From assembly GCF_025234635.1 (NCBI RefSeq), contig NZ_JANIEG010000008.1: 64,000 nt of DNA; one strand, written 5' to 3'. Made by a program: the position numbers and the translations under genes. This document shows positions 53,604 to 62,411 of the stretch, in pieces (position 1 is the first letter of the stretch; the number at the start of each line of letters is the position of its first letter). This DNA is from Exiguobacterium profundum (GTDB taxonomy: Bacteria > Bacillota > Bacilli > Exiguobacteriales > Exiguobacteriaceae). The notes beneath the pieces are model-generated. The model saw nothing but the letters and a program-made list of their open reading frames with translations. It made no database searches and had not been told where the DNA came from.

Positions 53604-54353
53604 TTAACGGAACGATCCCGTTAACACTTCATATCCATCTTCTGTGACAACAACTGTATGCTCGAACTGCGAAACAAGACTCTTGTTCGGAGTAAAGAGC
53701 GTCCAACCATCCTCTTCCGATTGATAGACGATTTCATCCTTTGTCGAGATGAACGTCTCAACAGCAATCACTTGCCCGGCTTTTAATAACTGATTTTCTT
53801 CTCGACTATAATAGTTCGAGATCGTCTCTGGCTCCCCGTGCAATGTCCGACCGAGACCGTGTCCGGCCAAGTTCCGGATGACCGTGAATCCATTCTTTCT
53901 CGCGTCAGCGTAAATTGCTTTCCCGATCTGATTGACTTTCACACCCGCCTTGACCTTGCTGAGTCCCGCTTCTAATGAAGTCAAGGATACTTCGACCAAA
54001 CGTTCGTGCTGGGGTGACTTCGCCGCCCCCGCAATCACTGTACGTCCCGTATCGGCATAATATCCATCCTTCACAGCGGAGACGTCGACATTGACGATAT
54101 CGCCCTCTTGAATGACTTCATCTCCCGGAATACCATGGGCAGCAACGTCATTGAGCGAGATACATGTGTAACCTGGAAATTCGTACATCGTAATCGGTGC
54201 AGAAGCTGCACCTTCATCTTCTAAAATACGTTGCCCGATCGCATCTAATTCTTTTGTCGTCATACCGGGCTTGACGGCTTTCGCCATCTCATCTCGCGCA
54301 AGTGCGACGATTCGCCCGATTTCGCGCAGTGCATCGTAATCATAATCTAGCAT
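53604..54353 (-). CDS. map: Methionine aminopeptidase, type I
   Basis: This 249-residue enzyme removes the initiator methionine. Metal ligands are visible in the order of the family: HGIPGDEVI, NVDVSAVKDGYYADTGRT with two aspartates, GHGLGRTLHGEP with histidine, and ETF and EHTVVVTEDG with glutamates. The ATG at 54353 follows AAAGGAAG; an in-frame TTG six codons upstream is less likely. It is outside the usual ribosomal-protein location (secY-adk-map), so it may be a second copy such as B. subtilis YflG. Confidence 0.92.
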   Translation of the reverse strand: MLDYDYDALREIGRIVALARDEMAKAVKPGMTTKELDAIGQRILEDEGAASAPITMYEFPGYTCISLNDVAAHGIPGDEVIQEGDIVNVDVSAVKDGYYADTGRTVIAGAAKSPQHERLVEVSLTSLEAGLSKVKAGVKVNQIGKAIYADARKNGFTVIRNLAGHGLGRTLHGEPETISNYYSREENQLLKAGQVIAVETFISTKDEIVYQSEEDGWTLFTPNKSLVSQFEHTVVVTEDGYEVLTGSFR

Positions 54354-54367
54354 CGTCCATCTTCCTT

Positions 54368-55552
54368 TCAATCCAATAATCGGTTTTGATATAAATACTC
54401 CTCGGATATGTCGGCAAATAAGAACATGCCGTCCGGTAACGGATAGCTAAAGGTTCGCGTCACTTCGTTTGAACTGAAATCACGATAGTCTCCCGATAAA
54501 TAGCCACGCCCTCGAACATCCATCGCCGCCATCGTCTGAATGAAATACGGTCGGAAACTCCAGTTATAGCCTCGATACGTATTATCGACACGCCATTCTC
54601 CATTCACGCAGTAAACGTTCGCACTCGTCTGGAAACCTGTCTTATCCGTTATATAATAACGAACAAACACCTCTTCCAGTTTTGGGGCGATGAATTGAAT
54701 CCACTCGTCTTTCTTGTCTCTCGACCATTTTCCGGATTGAACTAGTTCACCAATGCGGCGATGTAACTCAAATTCAAGCTCGTACAAGCGATTCAATCGT
54801 TTCTGGTCATGTAAAAAGAAGGAAGGCACTTCTTGTGCCAACACACCCATACCTTTGATTTCTCGTTGGGGAATCTCATCTTCCAAGCCTAGTAGGCCAC
54901 CCATGTAATACCGACCACCGTGCTGCCACGCGTAACGAAGCTGTCCGATGTGGTTGATGGATTTGTAAAGAAGCGGTGCACCAAGCTTCGAAGCAATATA
55001 CTCCATCGTCTGAAGCATGTTCGGATAGGTGACCGATAACGTCTTTTTCTCGACCATCGTGCCAAGGTCGACGAGCAATAATTCTGGCGCAAGCGTCATG
55101 ATGTCTTCGATACTCGTGGATTCGGCAAAGTCTAATGCAATTTTCAATCCATAGGACCGATAGTATTGAATGACACGTGACAATCGCGGGACGTCGACTA
55201 AGTCCGTCCCTTGTAAGGTCACATAAATACGGTGTAACGGAAAATTCAATTCGCGTAGTGGGGCTAAAAAGGCTTCTCCCCCTTCTTCGAGAATCCATTC
55301 CGACCGGCATCTGAACGTGACGAATGGTTTGACGTCACGAAGTTGCGCTGCCGCGAGTTGCTCCATTCGTTGGGCGATGTCTAATTGATACTCGAGGGGA
55401 ACGTCATCATCATAAAAAAACGGTGTCAATGATTCGCCTCGGAATCGTCCATGTACCATATATCCTTCCACTTGAAACGTCGCCGCTCCAAGGATTGGTT
55501 CATACGTCACCATCACTTCTTCAGGATGGACCATCACTTCTACCGCATCCAC
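54368..55552 (-). CDS. ykuI: YkuI-type protein with degenerate EAL domain
   Basis: This 394-residue protein matches B. subtilis YkuI: an EAL-type barrel over about residues 15-245 followed by a PAS-like YkuI_C domain (YITDKTGFQTSANVY, NWSFRPYFIQTM, TRTFSYPLPDGMFLF). The catalytic EAL motif is lost: the position corresponding to EVL reads MVH in EGYMVHGRF, and other metal ligands are also replaced, so phosphodiesterase activity is unlikely. It probably acts as a binding or sensing protein. The start is GTG at 55552 after GAGGTGAT. It precedes map by 14 bp on the same strand. Confidence 0.82.
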   Translation of the reverse strand: MDAVEVMVHPEEVMVTYEPILGAATFQVEGYMVHGRFRGESLTPFFYDDDVPLEYQLDIAQRMEQLAAAQLRDVKPFVTFRCRSEWILEEGGEAFLAPLRELNFPLHRIYVTLQGTDLVDVPRLSRVIQYYRSYGLKIALDFAESTSIEDIMTLAPELLLVDLGTMVEKKTLSVTYPNMLQTMEYIASKLGAPLLYKSINHIGQLRYAWQHGGRYYMGGLLGLEDEIPQREIKGMGVLAQEVPSFFLHDQKRLNRLYELEFELHRRIGELVQSGKWSRDKKDEWIQFIAPKLEEVFVRYYITDKTGFQTSANVYCVNGEWRVDNTYRGYNWSFRPYFIQTMAAMDVRGRGYLSGDYRDFSSNEVTRTFSYPLPDGMFLFADISEEYLYQNRLLD

Positions 55553-55592
55553 AATTCATCACCTCTTCGTTAAATGCGAAAACGAGCTACAA

Positions 55593-55844
55593 TCAGCTCG
55601 TTCGCGTGTGTACATACATATAGGCACCGAAACAAGCAATAAAATAGGCGATACTCACCACGCCATATGCAATGCCCATCTTTCCGCCTACTCCAATGGC
55701 TAACACTAAAAAAATCATCGCTCCAAATAACAATGTCGCCACGGGGATATAACGAAAGTTAGGACGGTCTGTCTTTGACACGATTGGTTTGAGTGCGATT
55801 ACACAACCAAGCAGCACAAGGAGACCGAAACTTAATTCCACCAT
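55593..55844 (-). CDS. Hypothetical small membrane protein
   Basis: This 83-residue protein has three hydrophobic segments (about residues 3-18, 34-52 and 55-77) and short polar links; it resembles YtpI-like proteins only in shape. The ATG at 55844 follows GATGAGGTG; the in-frame extension to 55877 has no ribosome site. The YkuI-type gene follows 40 bp downstream on the same strand. Confidence 0.55.
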   Translation of the reverse strand: MVELSFGLLVLLGCVIALKPIVSKTDRPNFRYIPVATLLFGAMIFLVLAIGVGGKMGIAYGVVSIAYFIACFGAYMYVHTRTS

Positions 55845-55894
55845 CCGTTGACACCTCATCCTTCTATCTCTACTCAACTAGTGTAGCACGACAC

Positions 55895-55938
55895 AATAAA
55901 AAATGCCGCAAATCCACTTAGGGAAATGCGGCATTTCA
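55895..55938 (-). terminator. Terminator of cshA
   Basis: Minus-strand AAATGCCGCA and TGCGGCATTT arms followed by further T residues, just after the cshA stop codon. Confidence 0.85.
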
Positions 55939-55944
55939 CGATGA

Positions 55945-57474
55945 TTAGTCACGCGGACGGCGTGGACCACGGTCATCCGAGCGACGACGATCGTCACCAC
56001 GGAATGATCCTTTACGGTCTCCACTGCGTCCATCACGACGTTCGCCACCGCGTCCACCACGACGATCGCCACCACGGCCACCGCCACCGCCACGACGGTC
56101 GTTACGACCACGGTATCCACCGCGATCGCCACCACGGCCACCTTGGCGTTTCACACGAACTGGTTCAGCGTACGAGATTTCAACAGGTGTTGAATCTGGC
56201 TCTTTCGTCAATCCACGAAGGGCAGCAGCGAGAATTTCAACTGCTTCGTACTCTTCAAGAAGCTCTGTCGCAAGTTGCGTGTAAGCTTTGAAGTCGCCCG
56301 CTTGAACGCGTTCGATCAACTCTTCAGCTGCTTGCTTTTGATTTCCTTCAAGTACTTCCGCGATTGTCGGTACGTGACGACGGTTCATCTTCTTGTTTGT
56401 CACACGCTCGATTGCCTTCACTTGTCCAAATTCACGTGGCGTGATGAACGTGAGGGCTGTACCTGTCTTACCTGCACGGCCTGTACGACCAATGCGGTGT
56501 ACGTAGCTCTCTGGGTCTTGTGGTACATCGAAGTTGTAAACGTGTGTGACACCTGAAATATCAAGTCCACGTGCAGCTACGTCAGTCGCTACCAAGATAT
56601 CGATTGTTCCGTTTTTGAAACGACGAATGACTTGGTCACGTTTCGATTGCGTTAAGTCTCCGTGAAGACCGTCTGCAGTGTATCCGCGTTTGATGAGGGC
56701 TTCTGTCACTTCATCTACACGTTTCTTCGTACGAGCGAAGATGATGCTGAGTTCTGGTGAATCGATGTCGATCAAACGGCAAAGTGTATCGAATTTTTGA
56801 CCTTCACGCAATTCGAGGAATTGTTGGTTGATGTTCTCAACTGTCATTTCTTTCGCTTTCACTTTGATGATTGTCGGCGACTTCATGAAGCGCTCAGCAA
56901 TCTTTTTGATTTGTGGTGGCATTGTCGCTGAGAAGAGAAGCGTTTGGCGCTCTTCAGGAAGACCAGCCAAAATCGTTTCGATATCTTCAACGAAGCCCAT
57001 ATTGAGCATTTCATCTGCTTCATCCAAGATGACTGTTTGAATGTCATCGAGTTTGATTGTCTTACGTTTCATGTGGTCCATGAGACGTCCTGGTGTCGCT
57101 ACGACAATTTGCGGGTTCTTTTTCAAACCACGGATCTGACGGTCGATTTGTTGACCACCGTATACTGGAAGTGCGTATACGCGCTTCGTTTCACCGATTT
57201 TGTTTAATTCTTCTGCAACTTGAATCGCAAGTTCACGTGTCGGTGCAAGAACGAGTGCTTGGACTTGACGCGCCTTTGAATCGATTCGCTCAATTGTCGG
57301 AATACCGAAAGCTGCTGTTTTCCCTGTACCTGTTTGTGCTTGTCCTAATACGTCCACTCCCGTGAGTGCGACAGGAATTGTCTCAGCTTGGATCGGTGTA
57401 GCTTCCTCGAAGCCCATTTTGTGTACACCTTTTACTAATGCTTCACTTAATTGTAAGTCTTGAAATTTTGTCAA
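55945..57474 (-). CDS. cshA: DEAD-box RNA helicase CshA
   Basis: This 509-residue ATP-dependent RNA helicase has the Q motif FEEATPIQ, motif I AQTGTGKT, PTRELA, DEAD (VILDEADEMLNMGF), SAT (LLFSATMP), ARGLDISGV and HRIGRTGRAG. The last 65 residues are an RG-rich basic tail with many GGRGGDR repeats that binds RNA. CshA takes part in ribosome assembly and in the RNA degradosome in Bacilli. The start is read as TTG at 57474, with AAAGGAG 8 bp before it; an upstream ATG at 57495 overlaps that site. A terminator-like hairpin lies in its 5' leader. Confidence 0.9.
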   Translation of the reverse strand: MTKFQDLQLSEALVKGVHKMGFEEATPIQAETIPVALTGVDVLGQAQTGTGKTAAFGIPTIERIDSKARQVQALVLAPTRELAIQVAEELNKIGETKRVYALPVYGGQQIDRQIRGLKKNPQIVVATPGRLMDHMKRKTIKLDDIQTVILDEADEMLNMGFVEDIETILAGLPEERQTLLFSATMPPQIKKIAERFMKSPTIIKVKAKEMTVENINQQFLELREGQKFDTLCRLIDIDSPELSIIFARTKKRVDEVTEALIKRGYTADGLHGDLTQSKRDQVIRRFKNGTIDILVATDVAARGLDISGVTHVYNFDVPQDPESYVHRIGRTGRAGKTGTALTFITPREFGQVKAIERVTNKKMNRRHVPTIAEVLEGNQKQAAEELIERVQAGDFKAYTQLATELLEEYEAVEILAAALRGLTKEPDSTPVEISYAEPVRVKRQGGRGGDRGGYRGRNDRRGGGGGRGGDRRGGRGGERRDGRSGDRKGSFRGDDRRRSDDRGPRRPRD

Positions 57475-57497
57475 ATTATATTCTCCTTTGTTCATAC

Positions 57498-57539
57498 AAA
57501 AAACGTCTGAGTTCAGTTTGACAGATCTACAGACGTTTT
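57498..57539 (-). terminator. Attenuator-like hairpin in the cshA leader
   Basis: Minus-strand AAAACGTCTG and CAGACGTTTT arms (10 bp, 20-nt loop) followed by six T (57498-57503), ending 9 nt before the cshA ribosome site. A promoter-like TATAGT lies about 30 bp upstream on the same strand, so the hairpin is within the cshA transcript. Confidence 0.65.
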
Positions 57540-57642
57540 CTCAATGTTTCCTCATAGTCAACTTTATTAACTATAACGTATTTCTTCCTAAAATGAAAGA
57601 AATACATTTTTAAACTTTCATGTCACCTGAACATGAGTTATC

Positions 57643-58494
57643 TTATTTCAATTTATAGCCGTTGTCGAGCTTTTCAACTTGCTTGTCTTTCAACAGTTTT
57701 CCAAGCGCTCGTTTAAATGCTGCTTTACTCATTCCGAATTCACGGTCGATGACGTCAGGTGATGTCTTATCACCGTATGGCATTTGGCCACCACGTTCTT
57801 CAATATACGAGAGGATGCTCGCCGCATCACCATCAATCGCCTCATAGGCACGTGGCTTCATCGAAACGAGGACCGTACCGTCTTGTTTGACCTGCGTCAC
57901 ACGGACGGTCAACTGTTCTCCGAGACGTGGCCAACGCGTCATCTCAGCCTCATGCAAGAAACCGAGTGATTCCCCTTCGACCCATACGTTGACGCCCACT
58001 TCGCGTTTATTGACGACGATGGCCTGCACGTCCTGGTTGTTCCATTCTTCTTTCGACGGTCGTGCCAACAAGTTCAAGAACGCATATGGTGCAGGGTCCC
58101 CAAGCAAACGTCCTTTTTGGTCATACTTCAATCGAATACACAATTGATCGCCCGTTTGTGGCCAATATGATCGGTTCTCCGGTAAGTCATCCATCGAAAC
58201 GAGAACGTCCTTTTGAATTCCGATATTCACGAAGACCCCTGTGTTATACCGAACGCCAGTCACTTCAAACCATTCATACTCATCAAATGAAACGGTCGGA
58301 ATCGTCATCGTTGATGCGAGACGTCCTTCTGAATCATGATATAAGAAGACACGAACCGTTTGACCGATTGTCACTTCTTCTGTTTGTTCTTTACGGTGAA
58401 GGAGCACCTCTTCGCGGCCGTTACTAATGAATACTCCAAAATCAGCAGAACGTTCCGCGACTAAATCTACTACTTCTCCTGCGCGCAATGCCAT
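57643..58494 (-). CDS. cvfB: CvfB/YitL-type RNA-binding protein
   Basis: This 283-residue protein has tandem S1-like RNA-binding folds (FGVFISNGREEVLLH, then VFVNIGIQKDVLVS and VNVWVEGESLGFLHEAEM) and a C-terminal winged-helix region (FGMSKAAFKRALGKLLKD), as in Staphylococcus CvfB and B. subtilis YitL. It is taken to regulate gene expression at the RNA level. The ATG at 58494 follows AAAGGATG; a GTG three codons upstream is too close to that site. Confidence 0.9.
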   Translation of the reverse strand: MALRAGEVVDLVAERSADFGVFISNGREEVLLHRKEQTEEVTIGQTVRVFLYHDSEGRLASTMTIPTVSFDEYEWFEVTGVRYNTGVFVNIGIQKDVLVSMDDLPENRSYWPQTGDQLCIRLKYDQKGRLLGDPAPYAFLNLLARPSKEEWNNQDVQAIVVNKREVGVNVWVEGESLGFLHEAEMTRWPRLGEQLTVRVTQVKQDGTVLVSMKPRAYEAIDGDAASILSYIEERGGQMPYGDKTSPDVIDREFGMSKAAFKRALGKLLKDKQVEKLDNGYKLK

Positions 58495-58542
58495 TACACC
58501 CACATCCTTTTCTAAGCTATTACTGTCAGTATACCTATCTAC

Positions 58543-58691
58543 ACACGTTCCTAATCATATCATGTTCTCTTTCAACATTTTGAATAAATGTGTCGAAAAT
58601 GTGAACGTGTTTTGAGACTGTTGAAATCATGATTGTTTACAGAACTTACATGATTTATTAAAATTTTGTGACATTTTTGTGAACGTGTTTT
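58543..58691. repeat. Repeated GAACGTGT motif in the intergenic region
   Basis: TGTGAACGTGTTTT occurs twice as a perfect 14-bp direct repeat (58600-58613 and 58678-58691), and the core GAACGTGT occurs a third time inverted at 58543-58550. This AT-rich gap of about 290 bp holds no gene between cvfB and the small peptide gene. Binding sites for an unknown regulator are possible. Confidence 0.5.
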
Positions 58692-58712
58692 TTTCTGCTA
58701 GTATCCTTTTTT

Positions 58713-58726
58713 TGAAAACGTTATTA
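58713..58726. promoter_or_regulatory. Candidate cre site
   Basis: TGAAAACGTTATTA matches the cre consensus TGWAANCGNTNWCA at all but one fixed position. It lies about 70 bp upstream of the small peptide gene, near its likely promoter (TATAGAT at 58743-58749). Confidence 0.35.
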
Positions 58727-58783
58727 TATAGGAAGTGTCCAGTATAGATAAGGTTTCATTTAGGATTGATCGGGGGATAATAA

Positions 58784-58936
58784 ATGTTTGATATACAGTC
58801 TCGTTCTTTTGCAAAGCGTTTTACAAAAGGATTGCTTGTCGCCTTTTTCGCATTACTCGCATCTCTCAGTTTTATTTTCTCAAACGGTGTCGACACGAAT
58901 GTATCGTCATCCTCGACTTACATGACTCAAGAGTAA
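58784..58936 (+). CDS. Orphan 50-residue exported or membrane peptide
   Basis: This short ORF encodes 50 residues: a basic N-terminal part (RSFAKRFTKG), a hydrophobic stretch of about 17 residues (LLVAFFALLASLSFIFS) and a polar tail NGVDTNVSSSSTYMTQE. The form is that of a signal sequence with a short mature peptide, or of a single-pass membrane peptide. The ATG at 58784 follows GGGGGAT, and a strong terminator begins in the stop codon, which supports a real monocistronic gene. No family is recognised, and no receptor or exporter gene is adjacent. Confidence 0.6.
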   Translation: MFDIQSRSFAKRFTKGLLVAFFALLASLSFIFSNGVDTNVSSSSTYMTQE

Positions 58937-58967
58937 ACGCCATTCAGCCCACTGAAGGCGTTTTTTT
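58936..58967 (+). terminator. Terminator of the small peptide gene
   Basis: AACGCC-A-TTCAG pairs with CTGAA-GGCGTT around a CCCA loop, followed by seven T. Confidence 0.85.
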
Positions 58968-59064
58968 CTTTGCAATACATAACAGGATTTCCCTTCAAAA
59001 AGTCGAATACGATTAAAAGACCATGCCTTTTTCTTTCATACCTTTAAGAAAAGGAGACTCCGCT

Positions 59065-59307
59065 ATGATTTTTTATTTTCTCACGTCCATTTTATCAATC
59101 GTAGGACTTGCTTTTTTGTTCCAGACCGAATTGTACAAAGATCCAATCGGAACATTTTTATTTGCCGTTCTAATTGCGATGGGACTCTCTTCCTTCAAAC
59201 AACTCTTCATGCAGGCAAATGAGTATTTTGTAGAAAGACGGAACCAGAAACGGATCAAACGAGTCGTCGACAGAATGCACTCCACGACTCGAAAACGCTC
59301 TACATAA
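59065..59307 (+). CDS. Hypothetical small membrane protein
   Basis: This encodes 80 residues with two hydrophobic segments (about residues 2-18 and 26-43) and a strongly basic tail (ERRNQKRIKRVVDRMH). The ATG at 59065 follows AAAAGGAGA; an in-frame ATG at 59023 lacks a ribosome site. No family is recognised. Confidence 0.55.
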   Translation: MIFYFLTSILSIVGLAFLFQTELYKDPIGTFLFAVLIAMGLSSFKQLFMQANEYFVERRNQKRIKRVVDRMHSTTRKRST

Positions 59308-59394
59308 CGCTCGTCTTCCCTCGCCACATTTGGTATCCTATGTAGGAACAGACATCGTACAATGGATTTATAATCGCAGGAGGCACATAACCGT

Positions 59395-59655
59395 ATGAAT
59401 GAAATCCCGTTATCGAATGAATGGCTACTTCGTTATTCACCTGTCATGGAGCTTTGGTTAAAAGAGGACGGTATTTTGCTTGTCGATGATGACAACCGAA
59501 TCCGTCTCACTCTCGAAATCGGAAGTGATCAGGCCATGCAAATCAAAAGTATCGAGCAAGACGGCGCCTATTTCGTCGTCGATCCTGTGAATAAACGCAT
59601 TACGTTCGAGCTCGAAGAAGAGGAAGAAGAGAGCGATTCTCGCTTTTGGGAATAA
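59395..59655 (+). CDS. Hypothetical protein with acidic tail
   Basis: This 86-residue soluble protein ends in an acidic run (ELEEEEEESDSR). The ATG at 59395 follows GCAGGAGG. I do not recognise the family. It lies about 80 bp before plsC on the same strand and could be co-transcribed with it. Confidence 0.55.
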   Translation: MNEIPLSNEWLLRYSPVMELWLKEDGILLVDDDNRIRLTLEIGSDQAMQIKSIEQDGAYFVVDPVNKRITFELEEEEEESDSRFWE

Positions 59656-59733
59656 GGATTCATGCCGAAGGGTCGGATTCTCGTCAAGAGAAGAAGACTC
59701 TTTCTTGTTGTCATCATGAGAGGAGAGAATAGA

Positions 59734-60435
59734 ATGATTCGAACAGCTGTATGGTTTTTCTCATTTTTTGCCGTATTACCGATCACCGTCCCGTTTTTAC
59801 AGAAGGCGAAAAAAATCGAAACGCCAAAGCGTTACCGTTACGTACAAGATATCGCTTATAAATGGGCACAGTTTCTACTGAAGATTGCGGGTGCAGACAT
59901 CCGTGTCCACGGTCAAGACCAGATTCCGGATGAACCCGTCGTCTACGTGTCGAACCACCAAGGAAACTTCGATGTCCCGATTATGTTGACCGCCACGAAA
60001 CGACCGAAAGCGTTTATCTCGAAAATCGAGGTTCAAAAATTCCCGATTATTCCACGTTGGATGGAATTGATGGGGTGTATCTTCATCGACCGGAGTGACC
60101 GTCGTCAATCGATTCAAGCCATTCGTTCCGGCGTCGAAACAATTCAATCCGGTCAATCAATGATTGTCTTCCCAGAAGGCACACGCTCAAAAGGTGGACC
60201 GATGAAGGAGTTTAAAGCCGGAAGTTTGACGCTCGCCACCTCAAGTGGTGCGAAAATCGTTCCAGTCGCGATTCAAGGCAGTTATAGATTGTTAGAAGCC
60301 AAAAATCGAATCACCCCGGCAACGGTCGATGTCACGTTCCTACCTGCGATTGATCCGGCTGATTTGCCGAACAAGGAAATCGCAGCAACGGTCGAGGCGG
60401 CCATTCGTCAACAGCTTGAAGGAGAGAACGCATGA
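59734..60435 (+). CDS. plsC: 1-acyl-sn-glycerol-3-phosphate acyltransferase
   Basis: This 233-residue membrane-associated enzyme acylates lysophosphatidate to phosphatidate for phospholipid synthesis. An N-terminal hydrophobic segment is followed by the acyltransferase motifs NHQGNFD (HX4D, near residue 75), FIDRSDRR, FPEGTRSKGG and VPVAIQGSY. The ATG at 59734 follows AGAGGAGAG; an in-frame ATG at 59662 has no ribosome site. It overlaps the ABC-F gene by 4 bp. Confidence 0.9.
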   Translation: MIRTAVWFFSFFAVLPITVPFLQKAKKIETPKRYRYVQDIAYKWAQFLLKIAGADIRVHGQDQIPDEPVVYVSNHQGNFDVPIMLTATKRPKAFISKIEVQKFPIIPRWMELMGCIFIDRSDRRQSIQAIRSGVETIQSGQSMIVFPEGTRSKGGPMKEFKAGSLTLATSSGAKIVPVAIQGSYRLLEAKNRITPATVDVTFLPAIDPADLPNKEIAATVEAAIRQQLEGENA

Positions 60436-62330
60436 GTTTATTAATGATTGAAGGCATTCATAAAGAGTTTGCCGACAAAGTCTTATTTGATGATGTGACG
60501 ATGACAATCCATCCCGGAGACCGTATCGGGATTATCGGCGTGAACGGTTCGGGGAAATCGACGTTCATGAAAATCATCGCCGGTACCGAGACAGCAGATC
60601 GAGGCACGATGCAACATCCGAACGATTATCGGATTCGCTACTTGACTCAAACGGTTCAATTCGACGAAGGACAAACGATCCTTGACGCTTTATTCACAAG
60701 TGATACTCCTTCCGTTCAAGCGTTGAAACAGTTCGAGCGCGCCAGACAAGCACTCGAAGCGAACCCGACAAGTGAGCAGTTACTTGAACGCTTCATGAAA
60801 GCCCAACAGGCCGTCGATGCCGCAGACGCTTGGGAAACGGAAGCAAAACTGAAGTCGATTTTAAACCGGCTCGGTCTTCCTGACGTGTCAATCGATGTGA
60901 ACGCCTTGTCTGGGGGGCAACAAAAGCGAGTCGCGCTCGCCGCAGCGTTACTCGATGAAGCGGACTTATTGCTCTTAGATGAGCCGACGAACGAACTGGA
61001 TGCCGATACAATCGCATGGCTCGAAACGATGCTTGCCGATTACCGGGGAGCGATCCTGCTCATCACCCACGACCGCTATTTCTTGAATCGTGTCACGAAT
61101 CACATTTTGGAGATTGCGGATGGAACGAGTTACTTCTATAACGGGAACTATGAACTCTTTCTCGAGAAGCGTGCCGAGCGAAAAGCTCGGGCACAATCGA
61201 TGGAACAGAAACGACAAAATATATTACGTCGCGAACTCGCTTGGTTGCGTCGTGGCGCGAAAGCCCGGACAACCAAACAAAAGGCACGCATTCAACGTGT
61301 CGAAGACTTGAAACATCAAGAGAGCTTAGCGGAAGACGAGACGCTCGACGTCTCGGTCGGATCTCGCCGACTTGGTAAAAAGGTCATCGAAGTCGAAGAT
61401 TTATCTTTCGGATACGATGACTCCCTTCTCATTCGGCAGTTCAATTGGATTTTCGGTCGCCGTGAACGCTACGGGATCGTCGGCCCGAACGGGAGTGGGA
61501 AATCAACGCTCATGAACTTGCTCGCCAAGCGCCTAGAAGCGACAAACGGTACGATTGTGCACGGAGAAACCGTTCATTTAGGCTACTACGGACAACAAGT
61601 CGAATTTGAAGACGAGTCACGACGGGTCATCGATGAGATCGAACGCATCGCCAAAGTCATCCACACGCCGGACGGCGAGGTCATCACGGCGGGGCAAATG
61701 CTCGAACGTTTCCTTTTCTCACCGGACGCGCAATATAAACCAATTGCGAAGCTATCTGGTGGCGAAAAACGGCGTCTCGTCCTGCTTCGAATTCTCATGG
61801 ATGAACCGAACGTCTTATTCCTTGATGAACCGACGAACGATTTGGACACGGAAACGTTGTCTGTTTTAGAAGACTATTTGGAGTCCTTCCCAGGTACAGT
61901 CATCGCCGTCAGTCACGACCGCTATTTCTTAGACCGGATCGCCGGACAGTTGATCGCTTTCGAAGATGGGGTCATCCAGGTGTATCACGCAGAATATAGT
62001 GACTATTTGGCCATGCGTCAAGAAGAGGTTCGTCAAGTGAAGAAAGAGAAAGAACCTAAAGAGAAAAAGGAACGCGTGAAGTCGGAAGTCGTGAAATTCA
62101 CCTTCAAAGAACAGAAGGAATGGGACACGATCGAAGAAGACATCGCCGCACTTGAAGAACAGATTGAAGCGCAGGAAGCGACGCTTGCATCAGCGGGCAG
62201 TGACCTTGGTAAAGTCAATGAGTTGTATGCGACGATTGCAGAACTGAAAGAAACACTCGATGCGAAGATGGAACGTTGGACCTACCTATCAGAAATCGAT
62301 GAACAAATACAAGCACAGAAAAAAGGCTGA
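60432..62330 (+). CDS. ABC-F ATPase, YfmR/Uup type
   Basis: This 632-residue soluble protein has two ATPase domains and no membrane segment. Domain 1 has GVNGSGKST, LSGGQQKRV and LLLLDEPTNELD; domain 2 has GPNGSGKST, LSGGEKRRL and LFLDEPTNDLD. Between them lies a basic arm (RRELAWLRRGAKARTTKQKAR), and the C-terminal 90 residues form a coiled coil rich in lysine and glutamate. ABC-F proteins of this group bind the ribosome near the E site and help translation; antibiotic resistance is not implied. The ATG at 60432 overlaps the plsC stop codon. Confidence 0.88.
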   Translation: MSLLMIEGIHKEFADKVLFDDVTMTIHPGDRIGIIGVNGSGKSTFMKIIAGTETADRGTMQHPNDYRIRYLTQTVQFDEGQTILDALFTSDTPSVQALKQFERARQALEANPTSEQLLERFMKAQQAVDAADAWETEAKLKSILNRLGLPDVSIDVNALSGGQQKRVALAAALLDEADLLLLDEPTNELDADTIAWLETMLADYRGAILLITHDRYFLNRVTNHILEIADGTSYFYNGNYELFLEKRAERKARAQSMEQKRQNILRRELAWLRRGAKARTTKQKARIQRVEDLKHQESLAEDETLDVSVGSRRLGKKVIEVEDLSFGYDDSLLIRQFNWIFGRRERYGIVGPNGSGKSTLMNLLAKRLEATNGTIVHGETVHLGYYGQQVEFEDESRRVIDEIERIAKVIHTPDGEVITAGQMLERFLFSPDAQYKPIAKLSGGEKRRLVLLRILMDEPNVLFLDEPTNDLDTETLSVLEDYLESFPGTVIAVSHDRYFLDRIAGQLIAFEDGVIQVYHAEYSDYLAMRQEEVRQVKKEKEPKEKKERVKSEVVKFTFKEQKEWDTIEEDIAALEEQIEAQEATLASAGSDLGKVNELYATIAELKETLDAKMERWTYLSEIDEQIQAQKKG

Positions 62331-62365
62331 CCTCCACATAAGGTAGCCTATCAAATGAAATGAAC

Positions 62366-62408
62366 AAGAGATGGATTTCCGATATTTGTTCCGGAAATCC
62401 ATCTCTTT
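62366..62408. terminator. Bidirectional terminator
   Basis: AAGAGATGGATTTCCG pairs with CGGAAATCCATCTCTT around a ten-base loop, between the ABC-F gene and the convergent oxidoreductase. Confidence 0.85.
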
Positions 62409-62411
62409 TGA

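Noticed and set aside
60432..62330. Antibiotic-resistance ABC-F protein
   Set aside because: Sequence and the link with plsC fit the housekeeping YfmR/Uup group; no leader peptide or attenuator precedes it.
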